DNA of 64,000 bases from an uncultured Sphingomonadaceae bacterium. Its GTDB lineage: Bacteria > Pseudomonadota > Alphaproteobacteria > Sphingomonadales > Sphingomonadaceae. The notes under the pieces are model-generated. The model saw only the letters and a program-made list of their open reading frames with translations, did no database searches and was not told the origin of the DNA. How positions within the stretch are numbered: position 1 is the first letter of the stretch; each line of letters begins with the position of its first letter. Where the stretch lies: assembly GCA_947499255.1 (NCBI GenBank), contig CANMNF010000003.1:248001-312000 (forward strand), read 5' to 3'. Position numbers and translations under genes: made by a program. Positions 36,608 through 45,143 of the stretch are shown here, piece by piece.

Positions 36608-36704
36608 GCTATGATGATTAGACCCACTAAGTGACCGCTAAGTTCAAGCGCCCAGCAGGGGCTTGAGACAGGCGGTTGACGCAAGAGAAAGGTTTGGGAC
36701 TGAA

Positions 36705-37607
36705 ATGAGCAATGCACGACCCTCCGTACCGGCCCTTGGCGGTGAGCAAAGCCTCAACCGTTATCTGTCGGAAATCAAGAAATTCCCCGTTCTGACGCCA
36801 GAGCAGGAATTCATGCTGGCCACGCGCTATAAAGAGCATGAAGATTCCGATGCCGCCGCGCAGCTGGTAACTTCGCATCTGCGCCTCGTGGCGAAGATCG
36901 CGATGGGCTATCGCGGCTATGGCTTGCCTGTTTCGGACCTTATTTCCGAAGGCAATGTCGGCCTGATGCAAGGCGTTAAGAAGTTTGAGCCCGATCGCGG
37001 CTTCCGCCTTGCGACCTATGCGATGTGGTGGATCAAAGCGAGCATGCAGGAATTTATCCTGCGCTCCTGGTCGCTCGTCAAAATGGGTACAACGGCAGCG
37101 CAGAAAAAACTGTTCTTCAACCTTCGCCGGATGAAGAAACAGCTTGAAGCCTATGAAGATAGCGACCTGCATCCCGACGATGTGACCAAGATCGCCACCG
37201 ATCTTGGCGTGCCGGAGCAGGAAGTCATCAATATGAACCGCCGGATGATGATGGGCGGCGATGGCTCGCTCAACACGCCGATGCGCAATGGCGAAGAAGG
37301 TTCTGGCGAATGGCAGGACTGGTTGACCGATGATCGTCCCTTGCAAGACACCATCGTTGCCGATGCCGAGGAAGCCGATGTGCGCCGCGAAATGCTGGTT
37401 GAGGCGATGGACGCCTTGAATGAGCGTGAGCAACACATCCTGACCGAACGCCGCCTGACCGAAGACCCGCAAACGCTCGAAGAGCTATCGCAGGTTTATG
37501 ACGTGTCGCGCGAACGCATCCGCCAGATTGAAGTGCGCGCTTTTGAAAAGCTGCAAAAAGCGATGCAACGTATTGCTGGCGAACGGTTGATGCCTGCAAT
37601 GGCATGA
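36705..37607 (+). CDS. rpoH: RNA polymerase sigma factor RpoH (sigma-32)
   Basis: A 300-residue heat-shock sigma factor. Region 2: HLRLVAKIAMGYRGYGLPVSDLISEGNVGLMQGVKKFEPDRGFRLATYAMWW, with region 2.4 just after (IKASMQEFILRSWSLVKMG). The RpoH box, AAQKKLFFNLRRM, is characteristic and separates it from RpoD. Region 4: LEELSQVYDVSRERIRQIEVRAFEKL. ATG 36705 is used; the frame extends 14 codons upstream. The gene is followed by a strong terminator. Alphaproteobacteria often carry two RpoH proteins; only one is in the window. Confidence 0.95.
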   Translation: MSNARPSVPALGGEQSLNRYLSEIKKFPVLTPEQEFMLATRYKEHEDSDAAAQLVTSHLRLVAKIAMGYRGYGLPVSDLISEGNVGLMQGVKKFEPDRGFRLATYAMWWIKASMQEFILRSWSLVKMGTTAAQKKLFFNLRRMKKQLEAYEDSDLHPDDVTKIATDLGVPEQEVINMNRRMMMGGDGSLNTPMRNGEEGSGEWQDWLTDDRPLQDTIVADAEEADVRREMLVEAMDALNEREQHILTERRLTEDPQTLEELSQVYDVSRERIRQIEVRAFEKLQKAMQRIAGERLMPAMA

Positions 37608-37630
37608 CGGTTGCATAAATTGCGATATCA

Positions 37631-37667
37631 AAAACCCCCGTATCCCGATAAGGATGCGGGGGTTTTT
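37631..37667 (+). terminator. rpoH terminator
   Basis: AAAACCCCCGTATCC pairs with GGATGCGGGGGTTTT (one G-T wobble) around a CGATAA loop, ending in a T run: a strong intrinsic terminator right after rpoH. Confidence 0.92.
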
Positions 37668-37684
37668 CGTTACGGGAGCGCATA

Positions 37685-38650
37685 ATGTGGAAGGTATTTT
37701 TCAACTCTCGCAGGCGTTTGCTCGCTGGCATGGTCGCAGTAGGTTTTGCAGGGCCAGCAGCCTTGGCGCAGTCTGCCAGCCCGAGCTTGCGCGATTGCGA
37801 AACCATAACACGCGGCAGCCGCGATGCAGGCACATTGGGCGAAAGGCATGTAGCACGCATTTATGTCAATGAGTTCTCGGTCAAAGCGTTTGTGCCATAC
37901 AAAAATAATGTGCGTGTTCCCGGCTTTTCAGTCGGACGGTTCTCCCTTAAACTCTCTGCAGAAACCCAGAACGGCCAAGCTTATTTGCTCGGGCTGGAAC
38001 TCATGGGTATTCCGGAAGCCAGCGCGGAGACGGTCAAAAAGACGCGGTTCTCGGTAACCGTCGAAGGGCGCCAAATACCCAGCTATCCAACGCCGTCTAC
38101 ACTTGGCGATTTCGTGTTGTTTTTTAATACGCGCAACGTCCTCCCGCCCAGTTTTGAAAGATTGACACAGGACATCCTCGTCTCGGTCTATCTACCCGGG
38201 ACAGATACGCAGGGAGAGCCCGACTATGTACTGGCTTATGACAAGGACCGGATTGCGCATAATACGCGGGAAGGCTTGATCGCATTGGAGCAGCTGAAGG
38301 AACGGGAACGTCGCGCGCAGTGCAAAGCTTTGCCGACACCTGGGCCATGCTTTCTTACGACAGCTGCGGTCGAGATGATGGGTCTGCCCGATGATTGCTG
38401 GGAGCTGGCGACTTTGCGCGATTTTCGCGATCACTGGCTGGCACGGCAACCGGGCGGGGCAGAGCAGATTGCGCAATATTACGCCCGCGCGCCGGGTATC
38501 GCCGCGCAGCTTGCCGCCGATCCGCAACGCCTCGCGCGGCTTTATTGGAGCGACATCCTGCCATCAGCGCTCGCCGCGCGGCTTGGTCTGAAGTGGGCGG
38601 CGCGCGCGCTTTACGTAAGGATGATGCACAAGGTCGGCGATCTGGGATGA
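37685..38650 (+). CDS. Exported protein with CFI-box-like C-terminal segment
   Basis: A 321-residue protein with an N-terminal signal (RRRLLAGMVAVGFAGPAALAQ, twin-arginine-like). A region with PSLRDCETITRGSRDAGTLGERHVARIYVNEFSVKAF is not recognised. The C-terminal part has CFLTTAAVEMMGLPDDCWELATLRDFRDHWL, which resembles the CFI-box module (Cys-Phe-[IL]-Thr-Thr, then Gly-Leu-x-Asp-Asp-Cys-x-Glu-Leu-x-x-Leu-Arg). That module is described in other contexts as a sorting-tag-like tail; here function is unknown. It follows rpoH with its own promoter region. Confidence 0.6.
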   Translation: MWKVFFNSRRRLLAGMVAVGFAGPAALAQSASPSLRDCETITRGSRDAGTLGERHVARIYVNEFSVKAFVPYKNNVRVPGFSVGRFSLKLSAETQNGQAYLLGLELMGIPEASAETVKKTRFSVTVEGRQIPSYPTPSTLGDFVLFFNTRNVLPPSFERLTQDILVSVYLPGTDTQGEPDYVLAYDKDRIAHNTREGLIALEQLKERERRAQCKALPTPGPCFLTTAAVEMMGLPDDCWELATLRDFRDHWLARQPGGAEQIAQYYARAPGIAAQLAADPQRLARLYWSDILPSALAARLGLKWAARALYVRMMHKVGDLG

Positions 38651-38664
38651 CCCGCCCCCAAGCG

Positions 38665-38732
38665 CTCCCGCTTGTGGGAAGGGGAGCGAGACTTGGCGAG
38701 CCAAAGGCGAGGCTAGTCGCGGCGGGGAGGGT
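38665..38732 (+). repeat. Dispersed palindrome-bearing element, intergenic copy
   Basis: Begins CTCCCGCTTGTGGGA (hairpin) and continues through GAGCGAGACTTGGCGAGCC to CTAGTCGCGGCGGGG. The same string with a few substitutions occurs on the minus strand inside valS (61313-61383). Here it sits in the spacer before mtgA. Confidence 0.85.
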
Positions 38733-38748
38733 GCGATAGAACCACTTT

Positions 38749-39420
38749 ATGCTTACTCGCATCACTCTTATTGTCGTCAAAACGATCCTCTGGTTCGTCG
38801 TCATTAGCGTCGCGCTGGTGGTGGTGTTGCGGTTTGTGCCGGTCACCTACACCGCGACCATGCTGATGGACGAAAATTCCGTTTCCCGCGATTGGGAGCC
38901 GCTTTCGCGCATCGACCGCAATATGGTGAGCGCAGTAATCGCGGCAGAGGATAGCAAATTCTGTTCCCACGATGGCTTTGATGTAGAGGCCATTGAGCAG
39001 GCATTGGAAGAACGCGCCGAAGGCAAGCGAGAGCGCGGCGCCTCGACCATATCGCAGCAAACCGCCAAAAACGTCTTTTTGTGGCAGGGCGGAGGCTTCT
39101 TTCGCAAAGGGCTGGAGGCGTATTTCACTTTCCTCATCGAAAACCTGTGGTCCAAGCGGCGGATTATGGAAGTTTATCTCAATGTCGCAGAAACGGGCAT
39201 TGGCACTTATGGTGTGGCCGCTGGAGCGCAGCGTTATTTCAACCACTCCGCCGCGCGCCTCACCCGCGATGAAGCCAGCCGCATCGCTGCCGTTCTGCCC
39301 AGCCCGAAAAAGCGCGGTGCGGTGAACCCGACAGGCTGGACCGCGCGCTATGGCAATATGATCGAAGCGCGCATGGGCGTTGTAAGGCGTGACGCGCTGG
39401 ACGCTTGCGTCTATGAGTAA
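38749..39420 (+). CDS. mtgA: Monofunctional biosynthetic peptidoglycan transglycosylase MtgA
   Basis: A 223-residue glycosyltransferase family 51 enzyme that polymerises lipid II into glycan strands. One N-terminal membrane helix (ILWFVVISVALVVVLRF) precedes the catalytic domain. Motifs: AAEDSKFCSHDGFD with the catalytic Glu and the donor-site residues, GASTISQQTAKNVFLW, and RRIMEVYLNVAETGIGTYGVAAGA. No transpeptidase domain follows. The stop is five bases before the cation exporter ATG, so the two may be co-transcribed. Confidence 0.95.
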   Translation: MLTRITLIVVKTILWFVVISVALVVVLRFVPVTYTATMLMDENSVSRDWEPLSRIDRNMVSAVIAAEDSKFCSHDGFDVEAIEQALEERAEGKRERGASTISQQTAKNVFLWQGGGFFRKGLEAYFTFLIENLWSKRRIMEVYLNVAETGIGTYGVAAGAQRYFNHSAARLTRDEASRIAAVLPSPKKRGAVNPTGWTARYGNMIEARMGVVRRDALDACVYE

Positions 39421-39425
39421 CAGCC

Positions 39426-40394
39426 ATGGGGCTTGGTCACTCGCATAATCATCACGGGCATAGTCGCGGCCATAGTCACGGCCACCATCATGGCGGTGGT
39501 GGCCATTTCCATGAGCACCACGCGGGCGGTGGCCCTGATTATGGGCGCGCCTTTGCGATCGGCATCATCCTCAATGGCGGCTTTGTTATTGTTGAAGCGG
39601 TGGCTGGGTTTCTTTCTGGCTCCATGGCGCTGGTGGCGGATGCCGGGCACAATTTGTCCGATGTGTTGGGACTGATCATCGCATGGGTGGCGGCAACTGT
39701 CGCCAAACGGCCTGCTTCCACACGCTATACTTATGGCATGAAAAGCTCCGGCATGTTGGCCGCTTTTGCCAATGGAATGCTGCTTTTGATCGCGATCGGC
39801 GCGATTGGGTATGAGACTGTGCACCGCGTAATTTCCCCGGCGCAGCCCGATGCGCAGGTGATGATTTGGGTGGCGGGCATAGGCGTTGCCATCAATGTGT
39901 TCACCGCACTTTTGTTTATGCGCGGCAGCAAATCCGACATCAATATTCGCGGCGCTTATATCCATATGGCCGCCGATGCGCTGGTATCTGTGGGCGTGGT
40001 GATTGGCGGGATCGCAATCCTGTTTAGCGGCGCTTACTGGATCGATCCGCTGATCAGCGCGCTGATCCTTGCCGTGATCGCGTGGGGCACTTGGGGCCTG
40101 TTGCGCGATAGCATCAAAATGGGCCTGCTCGCAGTGCCCGAGGGGATCGACTGCGATGCGGTGCGCGAAACGCTTTCCGCTATGCCGGGGGTCCAGCGGG
40201 TGGATGACCTGCATATCTGGCCCATGTCTTCCTCCGAAACAGCCCTGACCGCGCATCTGCTTATGCCCGAAGGCTGCCCCGATGATGCATTCCTGCACAA
40301 CGCGGCCCAGCGTTTAAAGGACGACCACGCGATCGGCCATACGACTTTGCAAGTGGTCACCGGCGAGGTTGAAGGCGGGACGGGGTGCGGATGA
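39426..40394 (+). CDS. Cation diffusion facilitator (zinc/cobalt/cadmium efflux)
   Basis: A 322-residue CDF transporter. The N terminus is a histidine-rich metal-binding tail (HSHNHHGHSRGHSHGHHH). Six membrane helices follow, with metal-site residues in VADAGHNLSDVLGL (helix 2) and YIHMAADALVSVGVV (helix 5), the HxxxD-type pairs of Zn/Cd exporters. The cytoplasmic domain ends with HIWPMSSSE, ALTAHLL. The gene is close behind mtgA. Zinc is the likeliest substrate; specificity is an inference from the His-rich tail. Confidence 0.92.
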   Translation: MGLGHSHNHHGHSRGHSHGHHHGGGGHFHEHHAGGGPDYGRAFAIGIILNGGFVIVEAVAGFLSGSMALVADAGHNLSDVLGLIIAWVAATVAKRPASTRYTYGMKSSGMLAAFANGMLLLIAIGAIGYETVHRVISPAQPDAQVMIWVAGIGVAINVFTALLFMRGSKSDINIRGAYIHMAADALVSVGVVIGGIAILFSGAYWIDPLISALILAVIAWGTWGLLRDSIKMGLLAVPEGIDCDAVRETLSAMPGVQRVDDLHIWPMSSSETALTAHLLMPEGCPDDAFLHNAAQRLKDDHAIGHTTLQVVTGEVEGGTGCG

Positions 40395-40493
40395 GGGCGC
40401 GGATGGGGAGGCTGGTTGAAGAATGCTACGGTTTGGGTTGTGTCCTGGTTGTTGGCGTTGCCCGATTGTCGCGCCCAAGGATACAGATAGCCA

Positions 40494-41171
40494 ATGAGTA
40501 ATCGCTCAGACTTTGATTTTCGCGTCGATGGAGCGCAGATTTTTACTGGCGCCCTGAAGCCCTGCATTGCAGAATTGGAGGCCGCGCTAATAAGGCTTCC
40601 CCGCAATGACGCGGGCACTCGCATTTATCAGTTGGATGCGATTAAGCCCTTGCTAGCCAAAGATGGTGATATTGGAGCGATTGCTGCCTCAGTTCTGGGT
40701 GCGCAATCGAGGCCGGTCCGGGCAATCCTCTTCAACAAGTCTCCACAAAACAATTGGTCTCTTGCATGGCATCAGGACCGAACAATCTGCGTGAAAGAAA
40801 AGCGGGAGGTGTCTGGCTTTGGACCATGGACGGTCAAAGGTGGCATGCATCATGTCGCGCCTCCATTCGGGTTGCTGGCGCGTATGGTCACTTTACGAGC
40901 GCATCTTGACGATGTGCCTGCGACCAATGCCCCTCTGCTTATCGCATCAGGCTCGCATACACGTGGACGCATACCTATTAAGGATATCGAGGCAATTGTC
41001 GGATGCTGCGTTACACGAACCTGTTTGGCAAAGGCGGGAGACATATGGCTCTACTCTACGCCCATCCTTCATGCATCGGATGCTGCGGTAAGACCGAGTA
41101 GCAGACGAGTTCTCCAAATTGATTATGCCGCCGACGACCTACCTGGCGCCCTAGAGTGGCTGGGAGTTTGA
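40494..41171 (+). CDS. Phytanoyl-CoA dioxygenase (PhyH) family-like protein
   Basis: A 225-residue Fe(II)/2-oxoglutarate oxygenase candidate. The iron triad appears as WHQD (LAWHQDRTICV) and a distal His in YSTPILHASDAA, with RRVLQIDYA supplying the 2-oxoglutarate arginine. This fits the PhyH family, whose members hydroxylate lipids or natural products; the substrate is unknown. It stands alone, convergent with clpX. Confidence 0.72.
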   Translation: MSNRSDFDFRVDGAQIFTGALKPCIAELEAALIRLPRNDAGTRIYQLDAIKPLLAKDGDIGAIAASVLGAQSRPVRAILFNKSPQNNWSLAWHQDRTICVKEKREVSGFGPWTVKGGMHHVAPPFGLLARMVTLRAHLDDVPATNAPLLIASGSHTRGRIPIKDIEAIVGCCVTRTCLAKAGDIWLYSTPILHASDAAVRPSSRRVLQIDYAADDLPGALEWLGV

Positions 41172-41310
41172 CGTCCGCTTTTCACCCAATCTTAGACGTG
41201 CGCGCTCATTGCCTTTCAGGAATGGACGCCTAGTCGCGATTGAGAGCGCCTAAACAAACGGCCCCAAGCGCCCCGGATGGTGCGCGCCGGGCATTTGAAG
41301 GTCTAACGAA

Positions 41311-42582
41311 TTAAGCGGCTTCTTCGCTCTTTTTGTCGTCATCGTTGGAGACCACGCGGACAGGTTCCTTGCGGCCCGCAACCACTTCGCCATCAACTAC
41401 GACTTCGGACACACCGTCCATGCTGGGCAGATCGAACATCGTATCGAGCAGCAGCCCTTCTACAATGGAACGCAGGCCACGCGCACCCGTTTTGCGGGCA
41501 ATCGCCTTCTTCGCGATGGCTTCAAGCGCATCATCGGTGAAGGTCAGCGCGACTTCTTCTAACTCAAACAGTTTGGCATATTGCTTCACCAGAGCGTTTT
41601 TCGGCTCCTGCAAAATGGTGATCAGCGCGTCCGCATCCAGATCATGCAAAGTCGCAATTACCGGCAAACGGCCCACAAATTCAGGGATCAGCCCGAATTT
41701 GAGCAGATCTTCCGGCTCACACTTTTCTAGCATTTCGCCGATTTTCGCTTTAGTGGGATCATCCACATTGGCGCCAAAACCGATGGAGCGTTTTTGCAGA
41801 CGGTCCGCGATGATTTTTTCAAGGCCAGCAAATGCGCCGCCACAGATGAACAGGATGTTCGTGGTGTCGACTTGCAGGAATTCTTGCTGCGGATGTTTAC
41901 GGCCACCTTGCGGCGGAACACTGGCAGTGGTGCCTTCCATCAGCTTGAGCAGTGCTTGTTGCACACCTTCGCCAGAGACATCGCGGGTAATGGACGGATT
42001 TTCCGCTTTGCGCGTGATTTTGTCGATTTCATCGATGTAGACGATACCTTGCTGCGCTTTCTCGACATTATAGTCGGACGATTGCAGCAATTTCAGGATG
42101 ATATTTTCAACATCTTCCCCGACATAACCCGCTTCGGTCAATGTCGTGGCATCGGCCATAGTGAAAGGCACATCGAACGTGCGCGCCAGCGTTTGTGCAA
42201 GCAGCGTTTTGCCTGAACCGGTTGGACCAACCAGCAAGATGTTCGATTTCGCCAATTCCACATCGTCCGATTTGGCCGAGTGTTTGAGGCGTTTGTAATG
42301 GTTATGCACTGCGACAGACAGGACGCGCTTGGCCCGATCTTGCCCGATCACATAATCATTGAGCGTATGGCAAATCTCATGCGGCGTGGCGATTTCGCCA
42401 TCTTTCTTGCCCGCAATGCCGGATTTGGCTTCTTCGCGGATGATATCATTGCACAATTCCACGCATTCATCACAGATGAACACGGTGGGCCCGGCAATCA
42501 GCTTGCGCACTTCATGCTGCGATTTGCCGCAGAAGCTGCAATATAGAGTGCTCTTGCTGTCAGATCCGCTCAATTTTGTCAT
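41311..42582 (-). CDS. clpX: ATP-dependent Clp protease ATP-binding subunit ClpX
   Basis: A 423-residue unfoldase that feeds substrates to ClpP. It opens with a zinc-binding domain ([30 protein letters not shown]: CxxC...CxxC), then an AAA+ core with Walker A ([11 protein letters not shown]), Walker B ([11 protein letters not shown]), the pore loop GYVGEDVEN and the IGF loop of the RSIGFGA type that contacts ClpP. ATG 42582 is used; 12 further codons upstream are open. The clpP gene lies 183 bases upstream on the same strand. Confidence 0.97.
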   Translation of the reverse strand: MTKLSGSDSKSTLYCSFCGKSQHEVRKLIAGPTVFICDECVELCNDIIREEAKSGIAGKKDGEIATPHEICHTLNDYVIGQDRAKRVLSVAVHNHYKRLKHSAKSDDVELAKSNILLVGPTGSGKTLLAQTLARTFDVPFTMADATTLTEAGYVGEDVENIILKLLQSSDYNVEKAQQGIVYIDEIDKITRKAENPSITRDVSGEGVQQALLKLMEGTTASVPPQGGRKHPQQEFLQVDTTNILFICGGAFAGLEKIIADRLQKRSIGFGANVDDPTKAKIGEMLEKCEPEDLLKFGLIPEFVGRLPVIATLHDLDADALITILQEPKNALVKQYAKLFELEEVALTFTDDALEAIAKKAIARKTGARGLRSIVEGLLLDTMFDLPSMDGVSEVVVDGEVVAGRKEPVRVVSNDDDKKSEEAA

Positions 42583-42765
42583 AACCTTTTCCATTACGCG
42601 CCTTTGCCAAAGGTGCAAGGGCGCTCGGAATCATTCCGACCAATCTAGGCCGCTATCCCGCATTATCAAACAGGCAAAGCTTACTTCCCCCACCTTGATC
42701 CAGCGTGAAGGGGAAGGGTTGCCAAAGTGCTACAGTTTTTGCCGCCCGGTTAATGGACGTAAAAA

Positions 42766-43449
42766 TCACTCTGGCGCGCCGCCTGTTCCCTTAATCTCGC
42801 CGGCCGGATCGGATTTGGGGCGATGTGCGAACACTTCATCCACCAGACCAAACTTCTTGGCTTCTTCCGCTTCGAGGAAGGTGTCGCGGTCCATCGCCTT
42901 TTCGATATCCTCAAGGCTTTGGCCGGTATATTCGACGTAAAGATCGTTCATCCGCGCTTTGATACGCAGGATTTCCTTGGCTTGAATCTCGATATCAGAA
43001 GCCATGCCGCGCGCTCCGCCAGAAGGCTGGTGGATCATGATGCGAGCATTGGGCAGTGCCACGCGCATACCCGGCTCCCCTGCGGCAAGCAGGAACGAAC
43101 CCATCGATGCAGCCTGTCCGATACACACGGTGCGCACTTTGGGTTTGATGTATTGCATCGTGTCATGGATCGCCATGCCTGCTGTCACCACGCCGCCGGG
43201 TGAGTTGATATACATCGAGATATCCTGGCTGTTCTCACTTTCAAGGAACAGCAGCTGGGCAACGATCAGCGACGCCATATTGTCTTCCACACCGCCGGTG
43301 ACGAAAACGATCCGTTCGCGCAGCAGGCGGCTGAAAATATCGAAGCTGCGTTCACCGCGGCTGGTCGATTCGACCACCATGGGCACCAATGCGCCAGTGG
43401 CGGGATCGGTCATAAACTGGTCTTTGCTGTCACCGAACAGGTCGAACAT
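42766..43449 (-). CDS. clpP: ATP-dependent Clp protease proteolytic subunit ClpP
   Basis: A 227-residue serine peptidase that forms the proteolytic barrel for ClpX and ClpA. The catalytic Ser is S115 in [14 protein letters not shown], the His is H140 in MIHQPSGG, and the Asp follows in the family position. ATG 43449 has AGAGGA upstream; an earlier start adds 11 residues. In most bacteria tig-clpP-clpX form one cluster; here tig is over 3.8 kb away. Confidence 0.97.
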   Translation of the reverse strand: MFDLFGDSKDQFMTDPATGALVPMVVESTSRGERSFDIFSRLLRERIVFVTGGVEDNMASLIVAQLLFLESENSQDISMYINSPGGVVTAGMAIHDTMQYIKPKVRTVCIGQAASMGSFLLAAGEPGMRVALPNARIMIHQPSGGARGMASDIEIQAKEILRIKARMNDLYVEYTGQSLEDIEKAMDRDTFLEAEEAKKFGLVDEVFAHRPKSDPAGEIKGTGGAPE

Positions 43450-43579
43450 GGATTTCCTCTCGTCATCAGGGACCCTTTTCAAAAGGGCGAAGCCGCTATG
43501 TCGCGTCTCCCTCTCATATGTTCAAGGGGATTAACCCTTTGTCTTGTGTAAGAGGCAGATTGTGCGCATCACTGACAGT

Positions 43580-45061
43580 ATGAATAGATTGAAAAAAACG
43601 CTCGCTTCGCTTGTTTTGCTAACTTGTGCCGCCCCTGCGGTGGCGCAGGAGGAGCGCGCGCCGGTGCCCGCGCCGCAGATGCTGGAGGATGCGGTTCGGG
43701 CGCAAACCACAACCGCGCTCAATGCAGTTATTGTCAGGCTGGATGAGGCAGAAACAGCTGATGCTGAAGCGCGCGGTGCTATGACGAGCGCTATCACGGG
43801 CATCCTGTCAGGGCTGGATATCTTGATCAAAGACAATATTGAAACCCGCGAATGGGCGACAACCGCAGGCTCGCTCGCCCTCGTTGACAACGCAACGGGC
43901 CGCGATGCACCGCTCATCGCCAATATCCGCGCCAATGGCGGTGTCATTGCTGGCAAAACCAACCTCTCCGAATGGGCCAACTTTCGCAGCACCAGCTCCT
44001 CCTCCGGCTGGAGCGCGGTGGGTGGACAGACCCCCAATGCTCATGCCACTGATCGCAGCCCATGCGGGTCCTCTTCCGGCAGCGCGGTTGCGGTGGCAGC
44101 GGGTATGAGCTGGGCGGCCATCGGCACTGAGACGGATGGCTCGATCACATGTCCTGCCGCCGTCAACGGCATTGTCGGTTTCAAACCCACCGTCGGCATG
44201 GTTAGCCGCACGCATATTGTCCCGCTCAGCGTGTCGCAGGATACCGCCGGGCCGATGACCACGAGCGTCCATGATGCTGCTTTGTTGCTCACCGCGATGG
44301 CCGGAAGCGATCCGCTTGATCCCGTCACCGCCGAAGCGGATGCGCGCAAGGGCGATTTCACCGCCGGTCTTGCCGATGCAACCCTTGAAGGTGTGCGCAT
44401 TGGTGTGATGCGCGAATGGGCTGGCGATAATGCTCAGCTCACCGCGATATTCGATGCAGCTTTGGCCGATATGGAGCGCGCCGGTGCCACTTTGGTTGAC
44501 GTGGAATTTGAGGCCGACGGCACCATGTGGCGCGATGAATATACCGTGCTGCTGTACGAATTTCGCGAAGGGTTGGACGCCTATCTCGCCAGCTCACCTG
44601 CTGATATCCCGGTGCGTTCACTCGCCGATGTGATCGCGTGGAATGAAGCGAATGCAGATACCGAGCTGCGCTGGTTTGGTCAGGATATTTTTGAGCAAGC
44701 GCTACAAACCACCGACACCCAAGCATATGAGGCGGCGCGCGCCAATTCGTTCCGCCTTGCAGGCCCCGAGGGCATCGATAAGATTTTGGCGCAAAATGAT
44801 GTGCAGTTCCTCGTCGCGCCAACACTGGGTCCGGCTTGGAAGATTGATCTGATATTGGGTGATCGGCCCGGTGATGGGATTGGTGCCGGCTCGCTCGCGG
44901 CAATCGCTGGATATCCGCATATCACCGTGCCGATGGGCGCGGTTGAGGATCTGCCTGTCGGGCTCTCTATCATGGGCGCGAAATGGCATGATCACGCCGT
45001 GCTTAAAGCCGGGGCAGCTTATGAAAGTGTGCGCAGCGCTAAGCTCGCCACGGCGGAATGA
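43580..45061 (+). CDS. Exported amidase (amidase signature family)
   Basis: A 493-residue amidase with a signal peptide (residues 1-22, KKTLASLVLLTCAAPAVA). The Ser-Ser-Lys triad of the amidase signature family is visible: Lys in LSGLDILIKDNIETREW, and the serine pair in SPCGSSSGSAVAVAAGM. The C-terminal GSLAAIAGYPHITVPMGAV is also typical. Substrate unknown; some relatives hydrolyse peptide amides or aryl amides. The TonB-dependent receptor gene follows 82 bases downstream on the same strand. Confidence 0.88.
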   Translation: MNRLKKTLASLVLLTCAAPAVAQEERAPVPAPQMLEDAVRAQTTTALNAVIVRLDEAETADAEARGAMTSAITGILSGLDILIKDNIETREWATTAGSLALVDNATGRDAPLIANIRANGGVIAGKTNLSEWANFRSTSSSSGWSAVGGQTPNAHATDRSPCGSSSGSAVAVAAGMSWAAIGTETDGSITCPAAVNGIVGFKPTVGMVSRTHIVPLSVSQDTAGPMTTSVHDAALLLTAMAGSDPLDPVTAEADARKGDFTAGLADATLEGVRIGVMREWAGDNAQLTAIFDAALADMERAGATLVDVEFEADGTMWRDEYTVLLYEFREGLDAYLASSPADIPVRSLADVIAWNEANADTELRWFGQDIFEQALQTTDTQAYEAARANSFRLAGPEGIDKILAQNDVQFLVAPTLGPAWKIDLILGDRPGDGIGAGSLAAIAGYPHITVPMGAVEDLPVGLSIMGAKWHDHAVLKAGAAYESVRSAKLATAE

Positions 45062-45143
45062 TGGACTTGCACGCTTTTTGCCAGCGAAGGTTGCGCAGTT
45101 CGCCGCTATTGCTTTGCGTCTCAATGCGTTAACGACTGTCTTC

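Noticed and set aside
38665-38732. The repeat before mtgA as an ordinary terminator
   Set aside because: It has only a small imperfect hairpin, no T tract, and recurs inside valS as coding sequence, so it is better described as a dispersed element.
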